64,000 bases of DNA, taken from Arcobacter sp. F2176 (GTDB lineage Bacteria > Campylobacterota > Campylobacteria > Campylobacterales > Arcobacteraceae). The stretch lies in NCBI RefSeq assembly GCF_004116465.1, contig NZ_PDJV01000001.1, positions 302,422-366,421 of the forward strand, in the 5' to 3' direction. Both the position numbers and the translations under genes were made by a program. Position 1 is the stretch's first letter, and every line of letters starts with the position of its first letter. Below, one piece after another: positions 44,548-52,132 of the stretch. A model generated the notes under the pieces. The model had not been told where the DNA came from. It saw nothing but the letters and a program-made list of their open reading frames with translations, and did no database searches.

Positions 44548-46329
44548 TTAGAAACTAACCTTTAAACCAATATATGCACTTCTTCCAGGTGTAGCATAAT
44601 TGTAAACTGTTTGATAATATTTATTAAATATATTATCAACTTTTACATAAGTAGTTATATTTCTTTTAATCTCATAGTTAATTACACCATTCCAAATAGT
44701 GTAATTCCCAGTTTCTTTTGTTTTTTCTGCATCATCATATCTTTTTCCAATATATGAACTATTTAAATTGATATGTGTATTTTTAATTCCATAATAATCA
44801 ACAGATGCATTAAACTCATTTTTTGCTCTTCTTGGTAAATCATTTCCTTTATTGTCTTTAGCAGATAAATGAGTATAATTAAATCCTAATAAAATATTCT
44901 CAAATATATTTTTAATATAACTTACTTCATAACCTTTAAAAGTTGACTCACCAGTAAGATTTTCATACCGTGTATTTGGATATGAATTTGGAACATATCT
45001 AATCATATCTTTAATTTTATTTTCAAAATAAGTAATCTTAAAATCTTTATATTCAAAATTAAAATCAAAAGATTTTGTAGTTTCAGGAGATAAGCTAGGA
45101 GTATAATTTAAATTCCCTAATGTTGGAGCATTATAAGCTGTACCATAATTTGAAGAAACTGCCATATCATTATTAATATTATATTTAATACCTATTTTAC
45201 CTGTAAATTTATCATCGAACTTACTATTATCATCATACCTTAAAGTTTCATTGATGATAAACTTATCAAAAGTATTTGTATTTGAAACAAAAATTGCTTG
45301 TGTATTATATTTATCTTTAGAATCTATATTTTCAAAATTTTGTTTGTCTAAACCCAAAATTATTGCATCACTTTTTCTATATGAATAATCACCTTGAACA
45401 GAGAATTCATTTACTAAACTTTTATAAATAGAATTGTCTTGATTTCTGTCAAATTTTGATTGTTGTGCATTTAATTTTAATTTATAAGAATCATCTTTAT
45501 GTATATAATTTGCAGATTTGAAATAATGTTTAATTTTTGTTAGTTTATCATCCCTATCTTTAGTTGAACTATCATAATCATATTCTGAACCAATTTTCTT
45601 AAAAGTCAAACCTAACTCATCAGAATCATTTAAATATACGCCACCTGCAATATTATAAGTATTATTGGAATATCCATCTCTTTCATATTCTAAATCTTTC
45701 CATTTTGATCCATTTGGTTCATAAGAACTTATTCCATCTGTAGATATTCTACTTGCATCAAATTTTAAATAACCCAATTTATTTTTATTTGAAACTGAAC
45801 CATATAATTTTTTTGTATTATAACTTCCAGCTTCCATACCAATATTTCCATGAAATCCTGCCTTGGCTTTAGATGTAATTATATTTATTACTCCACCACT
45901 AGCATCAGCTCCCCAAATACCAGACTGAGCCCCTTTAACCACTTCAATTTGCTCTATATTTTCTATATTTAATTGAGCTAGTGGAGCACCACTTAATCCA
46001 GCTGGTTCATTATATCTTATCCCATCAATTAAAATTAAAATTCTTTTTGAATCTATACCTCTTACGAATAATGAGTCTAATTGTCCAACTCCCCCATTAC
46101 TTACTATACTTACACCAGATATAGTTTTTAAAGCATCACTTACATTTGTAAAATGTCTCTCTTCAATCTCTTCTTTAGTAATAACATCAACATCTGAAGT
46201 TACATCTTTGATTGATTGTTCTGATTTTGTAGCACTTACGACTGTGATTTGTGATAGTTCTTCTGAATAAAGATTGGATGTTGCTATTAGAAGGCTTGCA
46301 ACTAAGCTTGTAGTTAATTTCTTGTTCAT
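44548..46329 (-). CDS. btuB: BtuB-like TonB-dependent outer-membrane receptor
   Basis: 593-residue outer-membrane receptor. Signal peptide about 22 residues, TonB box in LSQITVVSATKSEQS, plug domain with FVRGIDSKRILILIDGIRYN and ASGGVINIITSKAKAG, then a 22-strand barrel ending in ...AYIGLKVSF with terminal Phe. Cobalamin is inferred from BtuF and the adjoining biosynthesis genes. TonB-ExbBD are encoded 3 kb to the right. An AGGAAA ribosome binding site precedes the ATG, and a 62-codon frame with a strong ribosome binding site precedes it. Confidence 0.9.
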   Translation of the reverse strand: MNKKLTTSLVASLLIATSNLYSEELSQITVVSATKSEQSIKDVTSDVDVITKEEIEERHFTNVSDALKTISGVSIVSNGGVGQLDSLFVRGIDSKRILILIDGIRYNEPAGLSGAPLAQLNIENIEQIEVVKGAQSGIWGADASGGVINIITSKAKAGFHGNIGMEAGSYNTKKLYGSVSNKNKLGYLKFDASRISTDGISSYEPNGSKWKDLEYERDGYSNNTYNIAGGVYLNDSDELGLTFKKIGSEYDYDSSTKDRDDKLTKIKHYFKSANYIHKDDSYKLKLNAQQSKFDRNQDNSIYKSLVNEFSVQGDYSYRKSDAIILGLDKQNFENIDSKDKYNTQAIFVSNTNTFDKFIINETLRYDDNSKFDDKFTGKIGIKYNINNDMAVSSNYGTAYNAPTLGNLNYTPSLSPETTKSFDFNFEYKDFKITYFENKIKDMIRYVPNSYPNTRYENLTGESTFKGYEVSYIKNIFENILLGFNYTHLSAKDNKGNDLPRRAKNEFNASVDYYGIKNTHINLNSSYIGKRYDDAEKTKETGNYTIWNGVINYEIKRNITTYVKVDNIFNKYYQTVYNYATPGRSAYIGLKVSF

Positions 46330-46344
46330 ATTTTATTTTCCTAA

Positions 46345-46533
46345 TTATTTTATTTTATTTGTTGAATATAGTTTTGCAGGTTTTAACTGTCTTGATATAA
46401 GTATATTTACTATTTTTGGCATATCAATAGATATTAAAGAATGAATTAAACTATAAATAGATGAGATTTTTCTATCAACAGTTGCAGCTAACATTCCAAA
46501 TAATGTAAAATATTTTTTGCTCTTACTAATCAT
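46345..46533 (-). CDS. Small ORF upstream of btuB (leader or small protein)
   Basis: 62 codons starting MISKSKKYFTLFGMLAATVD, with an excellent AAAGGAGAG before the ATG and a stop 15 bases before btuB. Basic, no Cys, no clear family. The ribosome binding site argues for translation; the position argues for co-regulation with btuB, either as a leader peptide or as a small gene. I cannot assign a function. Confidence 0.5.
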   Translation of the reverse strand: MISKSKKYFTLFGMLAATVDRKISSIYSLIHSLISIDMPKIVNILISRQLKPAKLYSTNKIK

Positions 46534-46560
46534 AAACTCTCCTTTCTTTGTATTGTTTGT

Positions 46561-46582
46561 ATTATAATTCGCGTATTATAAT
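46561..46582. promoter_or_regulatory. 22-bp palindrome in the divergent btuB / Cys-rich protein promoter
   Basis: ATTATAAT-TCGCGT-ATTATAAT: two self-complementary octamers around CGCG, with one mismatch in the full dyad. Each octamer also holds a TATAAT-like -10 for the minus strand, so it may be a promoter, an operator or both. No cobalamin riboswitch consensus (B12 box) is seen in this leader. Confidence 0.45.
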
Positions 46583-46659
46583 CAAAAGAATATAAATCTT
46601 TTATTTCAAGATAAATTAAAGCTATTTTAATACAATACCCCAATTTTAAAGGAGATACT

Positions 46660-47079
46660 TTGACTTATAATGAATGGTTTGAGAAGCATGCCACAAGACA
46701 TCAAAATATCATGGAAAGATTAAAAGACTTGAGTGATGAAGAAGTTATAAAGTATTTTAGGTTTGATAATATGGTTAAAAAAGAGCCTGATTTCTGTCCA
46801 CTTTATAAAGATAATAAGAAGTGCCATGATTATGAAGAGTTAAATTGTTACTTATGTGCCTGTCCAAACTTCAGATTCGATGACAATGGATTTAAAAAGA
46901 TCGAAGAAAAAACTCTTTACTCATACTGTAATATAGATAGTAAAGATGGAGCTCAATATAAAGGTGATGATTATATTCATCAAAACTGTGCTGGATGCTT
47001 AGTACCTCATAAAGAAACTTATATCAAAAAACATTTTTCGAGAAATTGGAAAGAGATTATGAGGGATGTAAGACCATAA
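46660..47079 (+). CDS. Cysteine-rich small domain protein
   Basis: 139 residues, TTG start at 46660 after AAAGGAGA. Eight cysteines in the pattern DFC, KKC, LNC, YLC, AC, YC, QNC, AGC resemble the Cys-rich small domain (PF04071-like), a presumed metal-binding domain often encoded near cobalamin genes. It is divergent from the btuB unit across the palindromic promoter. The role is unknown; a metal or corrinoid-handling function is inferred from context. Confidence 0.75.
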   Translation: MTYNEWFEKHATRHQNIMERLKDLSDEEVIKYFRFDNMVKKEPDFCPLYKDNKKCHDYEELNCYLCACPNFRFDDNGFKKIEEKTLYSYCNIDSKDGAQYKGDDYIHQNCAGCLVPHKETYIKKHFSRNWKEIMRDVRP

Positions 47080-47081
47080 AA

Positions 47082-47115
47082 AAAGTTCAACTTCTGGTGT
47101 TTGAAGTTGAACTTT
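47082..47115 (+). terminator. Hairpin after the Cys-rich protein gene
   Basis: Perfect 13-bp stem AAAGTTCAACTTC / GAAGTTGAACTTT with an 8-base loop, 2 bases past the stop codon. The tail is not U-rich (AGTGGTGTTG), so this may stabilise the 3' end rather than terminate by itself. Confidence 0.55.
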
Positions 47116-47231
47116 AGTGGTGTTGTGTTATTCTTTTGTATAAAATGTAGGAGAAATACAAAATGGGTATTGGAATTCTACCTATTCAGTGTTAATTGAT
47201 TGTTAATCAAAAAATTTAGTTTGGAGAATTT

Positions 47232-47861
47232 ATGAAACTTATAATGTTTGATATGGATGGAACCTTAATCAATAGTGGTGGAATGATTGCAAATACTATT
47301 AATTATGTTAGAGAAAACTTAGGATTTGAAACCTTAGACAAAAAATATATTTTAAAAAATGTAAATGATCCAAATATAAACTCATCTGAATTTTTTTATG
47401 GAACAAAACACTTTACAGAAGAACAAGGTAAACTTTTTGAAACTTATTATTATGACCATTGCTTAACTGACTTAGAAATTTATGATGGAATAAAAGAGTT
47501 ATTGGAAGACTTAAAAAGTGATTATATTTTTACAGTTGCCACAAATGCCAATAGTGAATTTGCAAATAGAATGTTAAATCATTTAGAAATAGGCAAATAC
47601 TTTAAAACAGTAGTTGGTTATAACGATGTATTAAAACCTAAACCACATCCAGAAATGGTTTATAAAATACTCGAAGAGATAAAAACCACAAAAGAAAAAT
47701 CACTTTTAGTGGGAGATAGTCACAAAGATGTCCAAGCAGCAACAAATGCAGGGATAGAATCTGTTTTAGTAAATTGGGGATTTTCAGACCATGAAGAAAA
47801 TGCAATAGAAAATGTAAAAGAGTTAGAACAAAGAATATTTAAAAAATTTTCAATATTTTAA
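47232..47861 (+). CDS. HAD-family phosphatase (phosphoglycolate phosphatase-like)
   Basis: 209-residue HAD hydrolase. Motif I FDMDGTLINSGG, motif II TVATNAN, motif III Lys in LKPKPHPEM and motif IV LLVGDSHKDVQAATNAG are intact, with a helical cap of about 65 residues between motifs I and II. It could be Gph-like or a general nucleotide phosphatase. It is 12 bases from the GNAT gene. Confidence 0.85.
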   Translation: MKLIMFDMDGTLINSGGMIANTINYVRENLGFETLDKKYILKNVNDPNINSSEFFYGTKHFTEEQGKLFETYYYDHCLTDLEIYDGIKELLEDLKSDYIFTVATNANSEFANRMLNHLEIGKYFKTVVGYNDVLKPKPHPEMVYKILEEIKTTKEKSLLVGDSHKDVQAATNAGIESVLVNWGFSDHEENAIENVKELEQRIFKKFSIF

Positions 47862-47873
47862 AAGAGAGTTAAG

Positions 47874-48302
47874 ATGAATATACGTCTAGCAAAAATTAAT
47901 GACTTAAAAGATATTTATGATTTGATTTGTGATATGGAAAGTACCCAATTAGATTATAAAAAATTTGAACAAATATTTATTAGATATTTAGAAAATGAAA
48001 ACTTTTACTCAATTGTTGCAGAAGAAGATGATTTAATAATTGCTTGTTTAAATTTAAGAATAGAATACCAACTTCATCATGTGGAAAAGATAGCAGAGAT
48101 TATGGAACTTGCAGTTAAAAAAGAATACCGTTCAAAAAGTGTAGGTAAAATACTTTTAGACAAAGCAAGAAAAATATCAAAAGATAACAACTGTTTACAA
48201 ATGGAAGTTTGCTGTAATCAAATAAGAGAAAAAGCTCACAAGTTCTATCAAAGGGAAGGGATGAAAAATTCACACTTTAAGTTTAGTATGGAATTAAATT
48301 AA
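47874..48302 (+). CDS. GNAT-family N-acetyltransferase
   Basis: 142-residue acetyltransferase. The central strand and acetyl-CoA loop IMELAVKKEYRSKSVGKILL match the R/Q-x-x-G-x-G/A motif (here RSKSVG). Acceptor unknown. It follows the HAD phosphatase gene closely and is convergent with the pseudouridine synthase gene. Confidence 0.85.
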   Translation: MNIRLAKINDLKDIYDLICDMESTQLDYKKFEQIFIRYLENENFYSIVAEEDDLIIACLNLRIEYQLHHVEKIAEIMELAVKKEYRSKSVGKILLDKARKISKDNNCLQMEVCCNQIREKAHKFYQREGMKNSHFKFSMELN

Positions 48303-48311
48303 CACAAGCCT

Positions 48312-48998
48312 TTACAAACTTATCTGTTTATATTCACTCTCTTTTAGATCTTCGACGGTAAAATTATCAAAACTTATTCTATGAAGTTTTACAACCCTAT
48401 TATCAACTGCTGCAAACATTCTTTTTACCTGATGATATTTGCCCTCAACAATCTCTAATCGGACACAAGTAGGAGAAAGAATTTCTAATTTTGCTGGAAG
48501 CAAGGGTTTGTCTTCTCCATTTAAAAGAAGTTCTCCACTAGCAAAAATTTTTTCTTCATCACCTTTTAAAGGTACTTTTAAATGTGCTTCATAAATTTTA
48601 GAAATCTCTTTTTTAGGATTTGCAAGTTTATGATTTAAAGTTCCATCATCAGTCAATATTATTGCACCTGTTGTATCAACATCAAGTCTACCTACAGTTG
48701 CAATTTTTGGGTTTCTTTGAGTCCATCTATATGGAAGTAAAGAGTATATCAATACTCCTGCATCATTGTGAGAGCATATTACACCAGAGGGTTTATTAAG
48801 TAGTATTATTAAAGTTTCAGGATCAAGTTTTTCACCATTGATTGTTATATCATCGTGATAGGCTTTTGTTGAAGGATTAAATACTCTATTTTCATTTACC
48901 AAAAGCTCATTTATTTTTAAAAACTTTTTAGCCTCACCTCTGGTACAATAACCTAAACTTGATAAATGTGCATCTATTCTTTTATAACTATTTTTCAT
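48312..48998 (-). CDS. RsuA/RluE-family pseudouridine synthase
   Basis: 228 residues: an N-terminal S4 RNA-binding domain (KRIDAHLSSLGYCTRGEAKK) and the catalytic domain with VGRLDVDTTGAIILTDDGTL (Asp in RLD) and KIYEAHLK. The length matches RsuA (16S U516); the target RNA is inferred. It is convergent with the GNAT gene and 33 bases from tonB. Confidence 0.88.
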   Translation of the reverse strand: MKNSYKRIDAHLSSLGYCTRGEAKKFLKINELLVNENRVFNPSTKAYHDDITINGEKLDPETLIILLNKPSGVICSHNDAGVLIYSLLPYRWTQRNPKIATVGRLDVDTTGAIILTDDGTLNHKLANPKKEISKIYEAHLKVPLKGDEEKIFASGELLLNGEDKPLLPAKLEILSPTCVRLEIVEGKYHQVKRMFAAVDNRVVKLHRISFDNFTVEDLKESEYKQISL

Positions 48999-49030
48999 GA
49001 AGCCATAGTAGCATTTTTTTATTAATAAAC

Positions 49031-49693
49031 TTATGTAAGAGTATATTCTATTGGAACTTTTATGACTATCTCTTTTTTTACCTTTGGGAACTCTTTTGAG
49101 GCATTTTCAATAGCTTCAAGTGATGATTTTATAAGTAAAGTATGCCCAGAAATAGACTCAATTTCTATAATTTTGCCATTAGTCAAAATTTTAAATTTTA
49201 TTAGTACTTTTCCTTGAATATTTAATCGTTTTGCTCTTTTTGGATATTTTATATTTTTTTGAATTAGTGCTACTATTTGTTTAAGATGTTCATTTAAAAA
49301 GTCTTGTTCATAAGTCTTTTTTACACTTTTTTGTATAAATTCTTGCTCTTTTTTTACTATCTTTTTTTCTTCTTTTTCAGTTTTTTTTCTAATAGTCTTT
49401 TTTTCAACTACTTTCTTAACTGCTTCTTTTTTAAGCACTTTCTTTTTTGTGGCTTTTTTTGATATCTTTGTTTCTTTTATTTCTTTTTTAGGAACTTCTT
49501 TTTTTACAGCAGGCTCTTTTTTTACTATCTTTTCTTGTTCTAATAAAGAGACAAAATTTAGATTTATAGATTTTTCTTTTACTTTATTTTTAATAATTAA
49601 ACTATCATAACTATACAATACTCCTGTAAAAACCAAGCCATATAAAAAAATTGTCAAAAAAAAAGAATAAAAATATCTTTTAAAGTTCAACAT
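49031..49693 (-). CDS. tonB: TonB energy transducer
   Basis: 220-residue protein spanning the periplasm. One N-terminal membrane span (about 8-28) is followed by a long linker (about 50-125) dominated by Lys/Glu/Val rather than the usual Pro repeats, then the TonB C-terminal domain: YPKRAKRLNIQGKVLIKFKI, LTNGKIIEIESISGHTLL. It overlaps exbD by one base (TAATG). It would power BtuB and other receptors. Confidence 0.9.
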   Translation of the reverse strand: MLNFKRYFYSFFLTIFLYGLVFTGVLYSYDSLIIKNKVKEKSINLNFVSLLEQEKIVKKEPAVKKEVPKKEIKETKISKKATKKKVLKKEAVKKVVEKKTIRKKTEKEEKKIVKKEQEFIQKSVKKTYEQDFLNEHLKQIVALIQKNIKYPKRAKRLNIQGKVLIKFKILTNGKIIEIESISGHTLLIKSSLEAIENASKEFPKVKKEIVIKVPIEYTLT

Positions 49694-50073
49694 TAGTTTT
49701 TCTTTGTAATTATAGAGATATTAGAAAAATCATTTGATTTTAATAAATCAAGAACAGAAACAAAAGATTCAAAATCAGCTTTTTTATCGCTTTTAATAAA
49801 AATATGAGAATCTTTATTTATCTTATTTACTTCCAAACTAAGGTTTTCAAAGCTTATATCTGATTTATTTAAATATAAACTATTATCCTCTTTGATTGTA
49901 ATAATAAACTCTTTTTTTATCTCTGATTTTTTTGCACTTGCTGCTTTTGCCAAAGATACAGGAATATCACCACGGGCTATAAAAGTTGAAGTCAATAATA
50001 CAATAGCTAATAATACTAATAACACATCAATAAAGGGAATTACATTTATTGAATTAAATTTCTGTAATTTCAT
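49693..50073 (-). CDS. exbD: ExbD
   Basis: 126-residue ExbD from an ATG at 50073; the frame extends to a TTG at 50088, but the ATG gives the usual short cytoplasmic leader before the span. The conserved Asp is in FNSINVIPFIDVLLVLLAIV (Asp about residue 14). The periplasmic domain follows. It overlaps exbB by 20 bases and tonB by one. Confidence 0.92.
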   Translation of the reverse strand: MKLQKFNSINVIPFIDVLLVLLAIVLLTSTFIARGDIPVSLAKAASAKKSEIKKEFIITIKEDNSLYLNKSDISFENLSLEVNKINKDSHIFIKSDKKADFESFVSVLDLLKSNDFSNISIITKKN

Positions 50074-50482
50074 CAAATTTACTTTCAATTACTTCTGCAT
50101 ATCGAGCTAATACATTATAAAAAACTTGAGAAAGAATTGCCACAACTAAACCAACAGCTGTTGCTTTTAGGGCTAAGGCTAAAGAACTCATTATCTTAGT
50201 TGCTTCAATATCACCTTCACTCATAGTCATAAATGTAAGCATAATAGCCAATACAGTACCTAATAAGCCAATATAAGGTGAATTTGAAGCTATTGTACCG
50301 ATAATTGATAAATGCTTTGTAATAGCTATCTCTAATGATTTTTTTGATTTGTAAAATTTCACATCAATATTTTTGTAAAAAAGTATTCTCTCAATAAAGA
50401 ACCAAAAAGATAAAAAACTCATAAAAATTAAAAGTATGACAACTCCATAATCAACTAAGTTTTTTAGTAGCTCTATATGCAT
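50054..50482 (-). CDS. exbB: ExbB
   Basis: 142-residue MotA/TolQ/ExbB protein with three membrane spans, forming the proton channel with ExbD. Typical sequence: IASNSPYIGLLGTVLAIMLT and KATAVGLVVAILSQVFYNVL. It is first of exbB-exbD-tonB, preceded by the direct-repeat promoter at 50504-50538, and is 66 bases from the kinase gene stop. Confidence 0.92.
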   Translation of the reverse strand: MHIELLKNLVDYGVVILLIFMSFLSFWFFIERILFYKNIDVKFYKSKKSLEIAITKHLSIIGTIASNSPYIGLLGTVLAIMLTFMTMSEGDIEATKIMSSLALALKATAVGLVVAILSQVFYNVLARYAEVIESKFDEITEI

Positions 50483-50503
50483 ATTATATTTCCTAATATT
50501 TTT

Positions 50504-50538
50504 ATTATATTAGAAAAAAAGTGTTAAATTAGTGTTAA
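50504..50538 (-). promoter_or_regulatory. exbB promoter with PhoB-like direct repeats
   Basis: On the minus strand TTAACAC-TAAT-TTAACAC (50538-50521), two identical 7-mers with a 4-base spacer (11-bp period), lies 11 bases before a TATAAT -10 (50509-50504). This is the arrangement of an OmpR/PhoB-family activator overlapping the -35. The response regulator encoded next door is of that family. Confidence 0.55.
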
Positions 50539-50547
50539 GTTAAATTA

Positions 50548-51408
50548 TTAAGCTATTAGTTTTATTAGATTTAGTTTTATTAGTGTCCCATTCTCTTTTG
50601 GTTCAATTTTAATATCAATTTGATTTTTATCACAAAACTCTTTTACAATATTTAAACCTAAACCAAAACCAATTTTACTTGAATCTTCTTGAAAATATTG
50701 ATCAAATACAATAAAAAGATTTTTTGTATCTATTATATTTCCTGTATTAAATATATATAAAAGATTATCTTGCATATTTATTTTGATAATTCCATTTTCG
50801 CAGTTATATTTTATAGCATTTGACAAAAGGTTATCAAAAACTTTTTGAAAACCATTTTTATCACTATTAATAGATATATTTTTAATATCATTTTCTATCG
50901 TGATATTGTCTTTCATATCTTCAAATTTATCAATTGAATTCTCAATTATATCATCAAGCAGGAATTCAAACTTATCGATCCTTCCAATCTCTTTTTTTAT
51001 CTCATATTCCATTTGTTCATAAAGCTTTAAAAGTTCATTTGTAGCTAATTTTATTCTATTTAATCTTCTTATATCTTTTTCATCTTTTAGATTCTTTTCT
51101 AACATTTGAGCATTAGATTGTATTGTAGAAGCAGGAATATTGAGTTCATGGATAGTCTCTTTAATAGCCTTTTCTAAGTTATTGTCACTTTCAAATAAAG
51201 GATCAAAAAGTGGTTTACTCAAGAAATAGTTTAAAACAACAGCAAAAATAATAAGTACTAAAGTAATAACTATGAAAGTATCTTTATTAAAACCCAATAA
51301 TGCTACTAAATAATAATTTGCAAGTAAAACCATAATCACAATAAATGATACTAAAATAGAATTAGAGATTATAAAGTTCTTTTTTTTAATATTCAAGCTT
51401 ATAACCAA
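50548..51408 (-). CDS. Sensor histidine kinase
   Basis: 286-residue kinase with two close membrane spans (about 13-35 and 42-62) and no periplasmic sensor domain, so it may sense the membrane or a partner. H-box TIHELNIPASTIQSNAQML, N-box NLLSNAIKYNC and G-box GFGLGLNIVKEFC are present. The start is uncertain: TTG at 51408 or TTG at 51396 (overlap with the regulator gene 23 or 11 bases). Stimulus unknown. Confidence 0.88.
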   Translation of the reverse strand: MVISLNIKKKNFIISNSILVSFIVIMVLLANYYLVALLGFNKDTFIVITLVLIIFAVVLNYFLSKPLFDPLFESDNNLEKAIKETIHELNIPASTIQSNAQMLEKNLKDEKDIRRLNRIKLATNELLKLYEQMEYEIKKEIGRIDKFEFLLDDIIENSIDKFEDMKDNITIENDIKNISINSDKNGFQKVFDNLLSNAIKYNCENGIIKINMQDNLLYIFNTGNIIDTKNLFIVFDQYFQEDSSKIGFGLGLNIVKEFCDKNQIDIKIEPKENGTLIKLNLIKLIA

Positions 51409-52042
51409 CTCCTTTTATATTTACTACTTTTTCTTTTACAAATATTTTCTTTACAGCATTTATATAGACTCTAATTGAACCTTCACTATAATCTTCTTCA
51501 CAATGCCAAAGTCTATTAACTATCATCTCTTTTGTTACAATTTTATCTTTATTTTCTAAAAATAATTCCAATAAATCCACTACTTTCATTGGCAAATTCA
51601 TATCTTTGTTATTTTCATATACTCTTTTATCATTTGGACTAAAAAATAGATTTTCCCCTAATTGTATTTTCTCAATTTGTTTTCCAGATCTTTTTAAAAG
51701 CGATTTTATTCTCAAAATAAGTTCATCTAAGTCAATTGGCTTTTTCAAATAATCATCGGCACCTGATAAAAAGCCTTGTTCTAAACTCTCTTTATCTTTA
51801 TAAGATGTTAAAAACATCGTTGGAGTATTATCCCCTGATTCTCTTAAATCTTTTAAGAGTTCTAATCCATTTATTTTAGGAACATTTATATCAAACAGAT
51901 ATAAATCATAATTCTTTTCATAATTTAAAGCTAGTGCTTCTTCTCCATCTTTAGCAATATCAACTAAAAAGCCCTCTTCATCTAGAAAATCTTCAATTGT
52001 TTGTGCAAATAGTTCGTCATCTTCAAGTAGTAATATTCTCAT
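51386..52042 (-). CDS. OmpR-family response regulator
   Basis: 218 residues: receiver domain with acidic pocket LLLEDDELF, phosphorylation Asp51 in YLFDINVPKINGLELL and Lys in DYLKKPIDLDELI; C-terminal winged helix with KEMIVNRLWHCEEDYSEGSIRVYINAV. It is cotranscribed with the kinase and divergent from the Na/Pi transporter gene. The direct repeats before exbB fit its DNA-binding class. Confidence 0.93.
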   Translation of the reverse strand: MRILLLEDDELFAQTIEDFLDEEGFLVDIAKDGEEALALNYEKNYDLYLFDINVPKINGLELLKDLRESGDNTPTMFLTSYKDKESLEQGFLSGADDYLKKPIDLDELILRIKSLLKRSGKQIEKIQLGENLFFSPNDKRVYENNKDMNLPMKVVDLLELFLENKDKIVTKEMIVNRLWHCEEDYSEGSIRVYINAVKKIFVKEKVVNIKGVGYKLEY

Positions 52043-52121
52043 TATAAATCAAGTTTCCAATGTTTTTTGCAAAATTTTACACTAATATATATAAAAATGT
52101 TGTTTTTCCCAAATTTTTATA

Positions 52122-52127
52122 TATAAT
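52122..52127 (+). promoter_or_regulatory. -10 box placing the transcript start at the Na/Pi transporter ATG
   Basis: TATAAT ends 5 bases before the ATG at 52133, so transcription would begin at or next to the start codon. TTGTTT at 52100-52105 is a weak -35 with 16-bp spacing. No ribosome binding site lies upstream, consistent with a leaderless mRNA. Confidence 0.5.
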
Positions 52128-52132
52128 TACTT

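Noticed and set aside
46534..46659. Cobalamin riboswitch upstream of btuB
   Set aside because: The interval is short and AT-rich and lacks the B12-box consensus.
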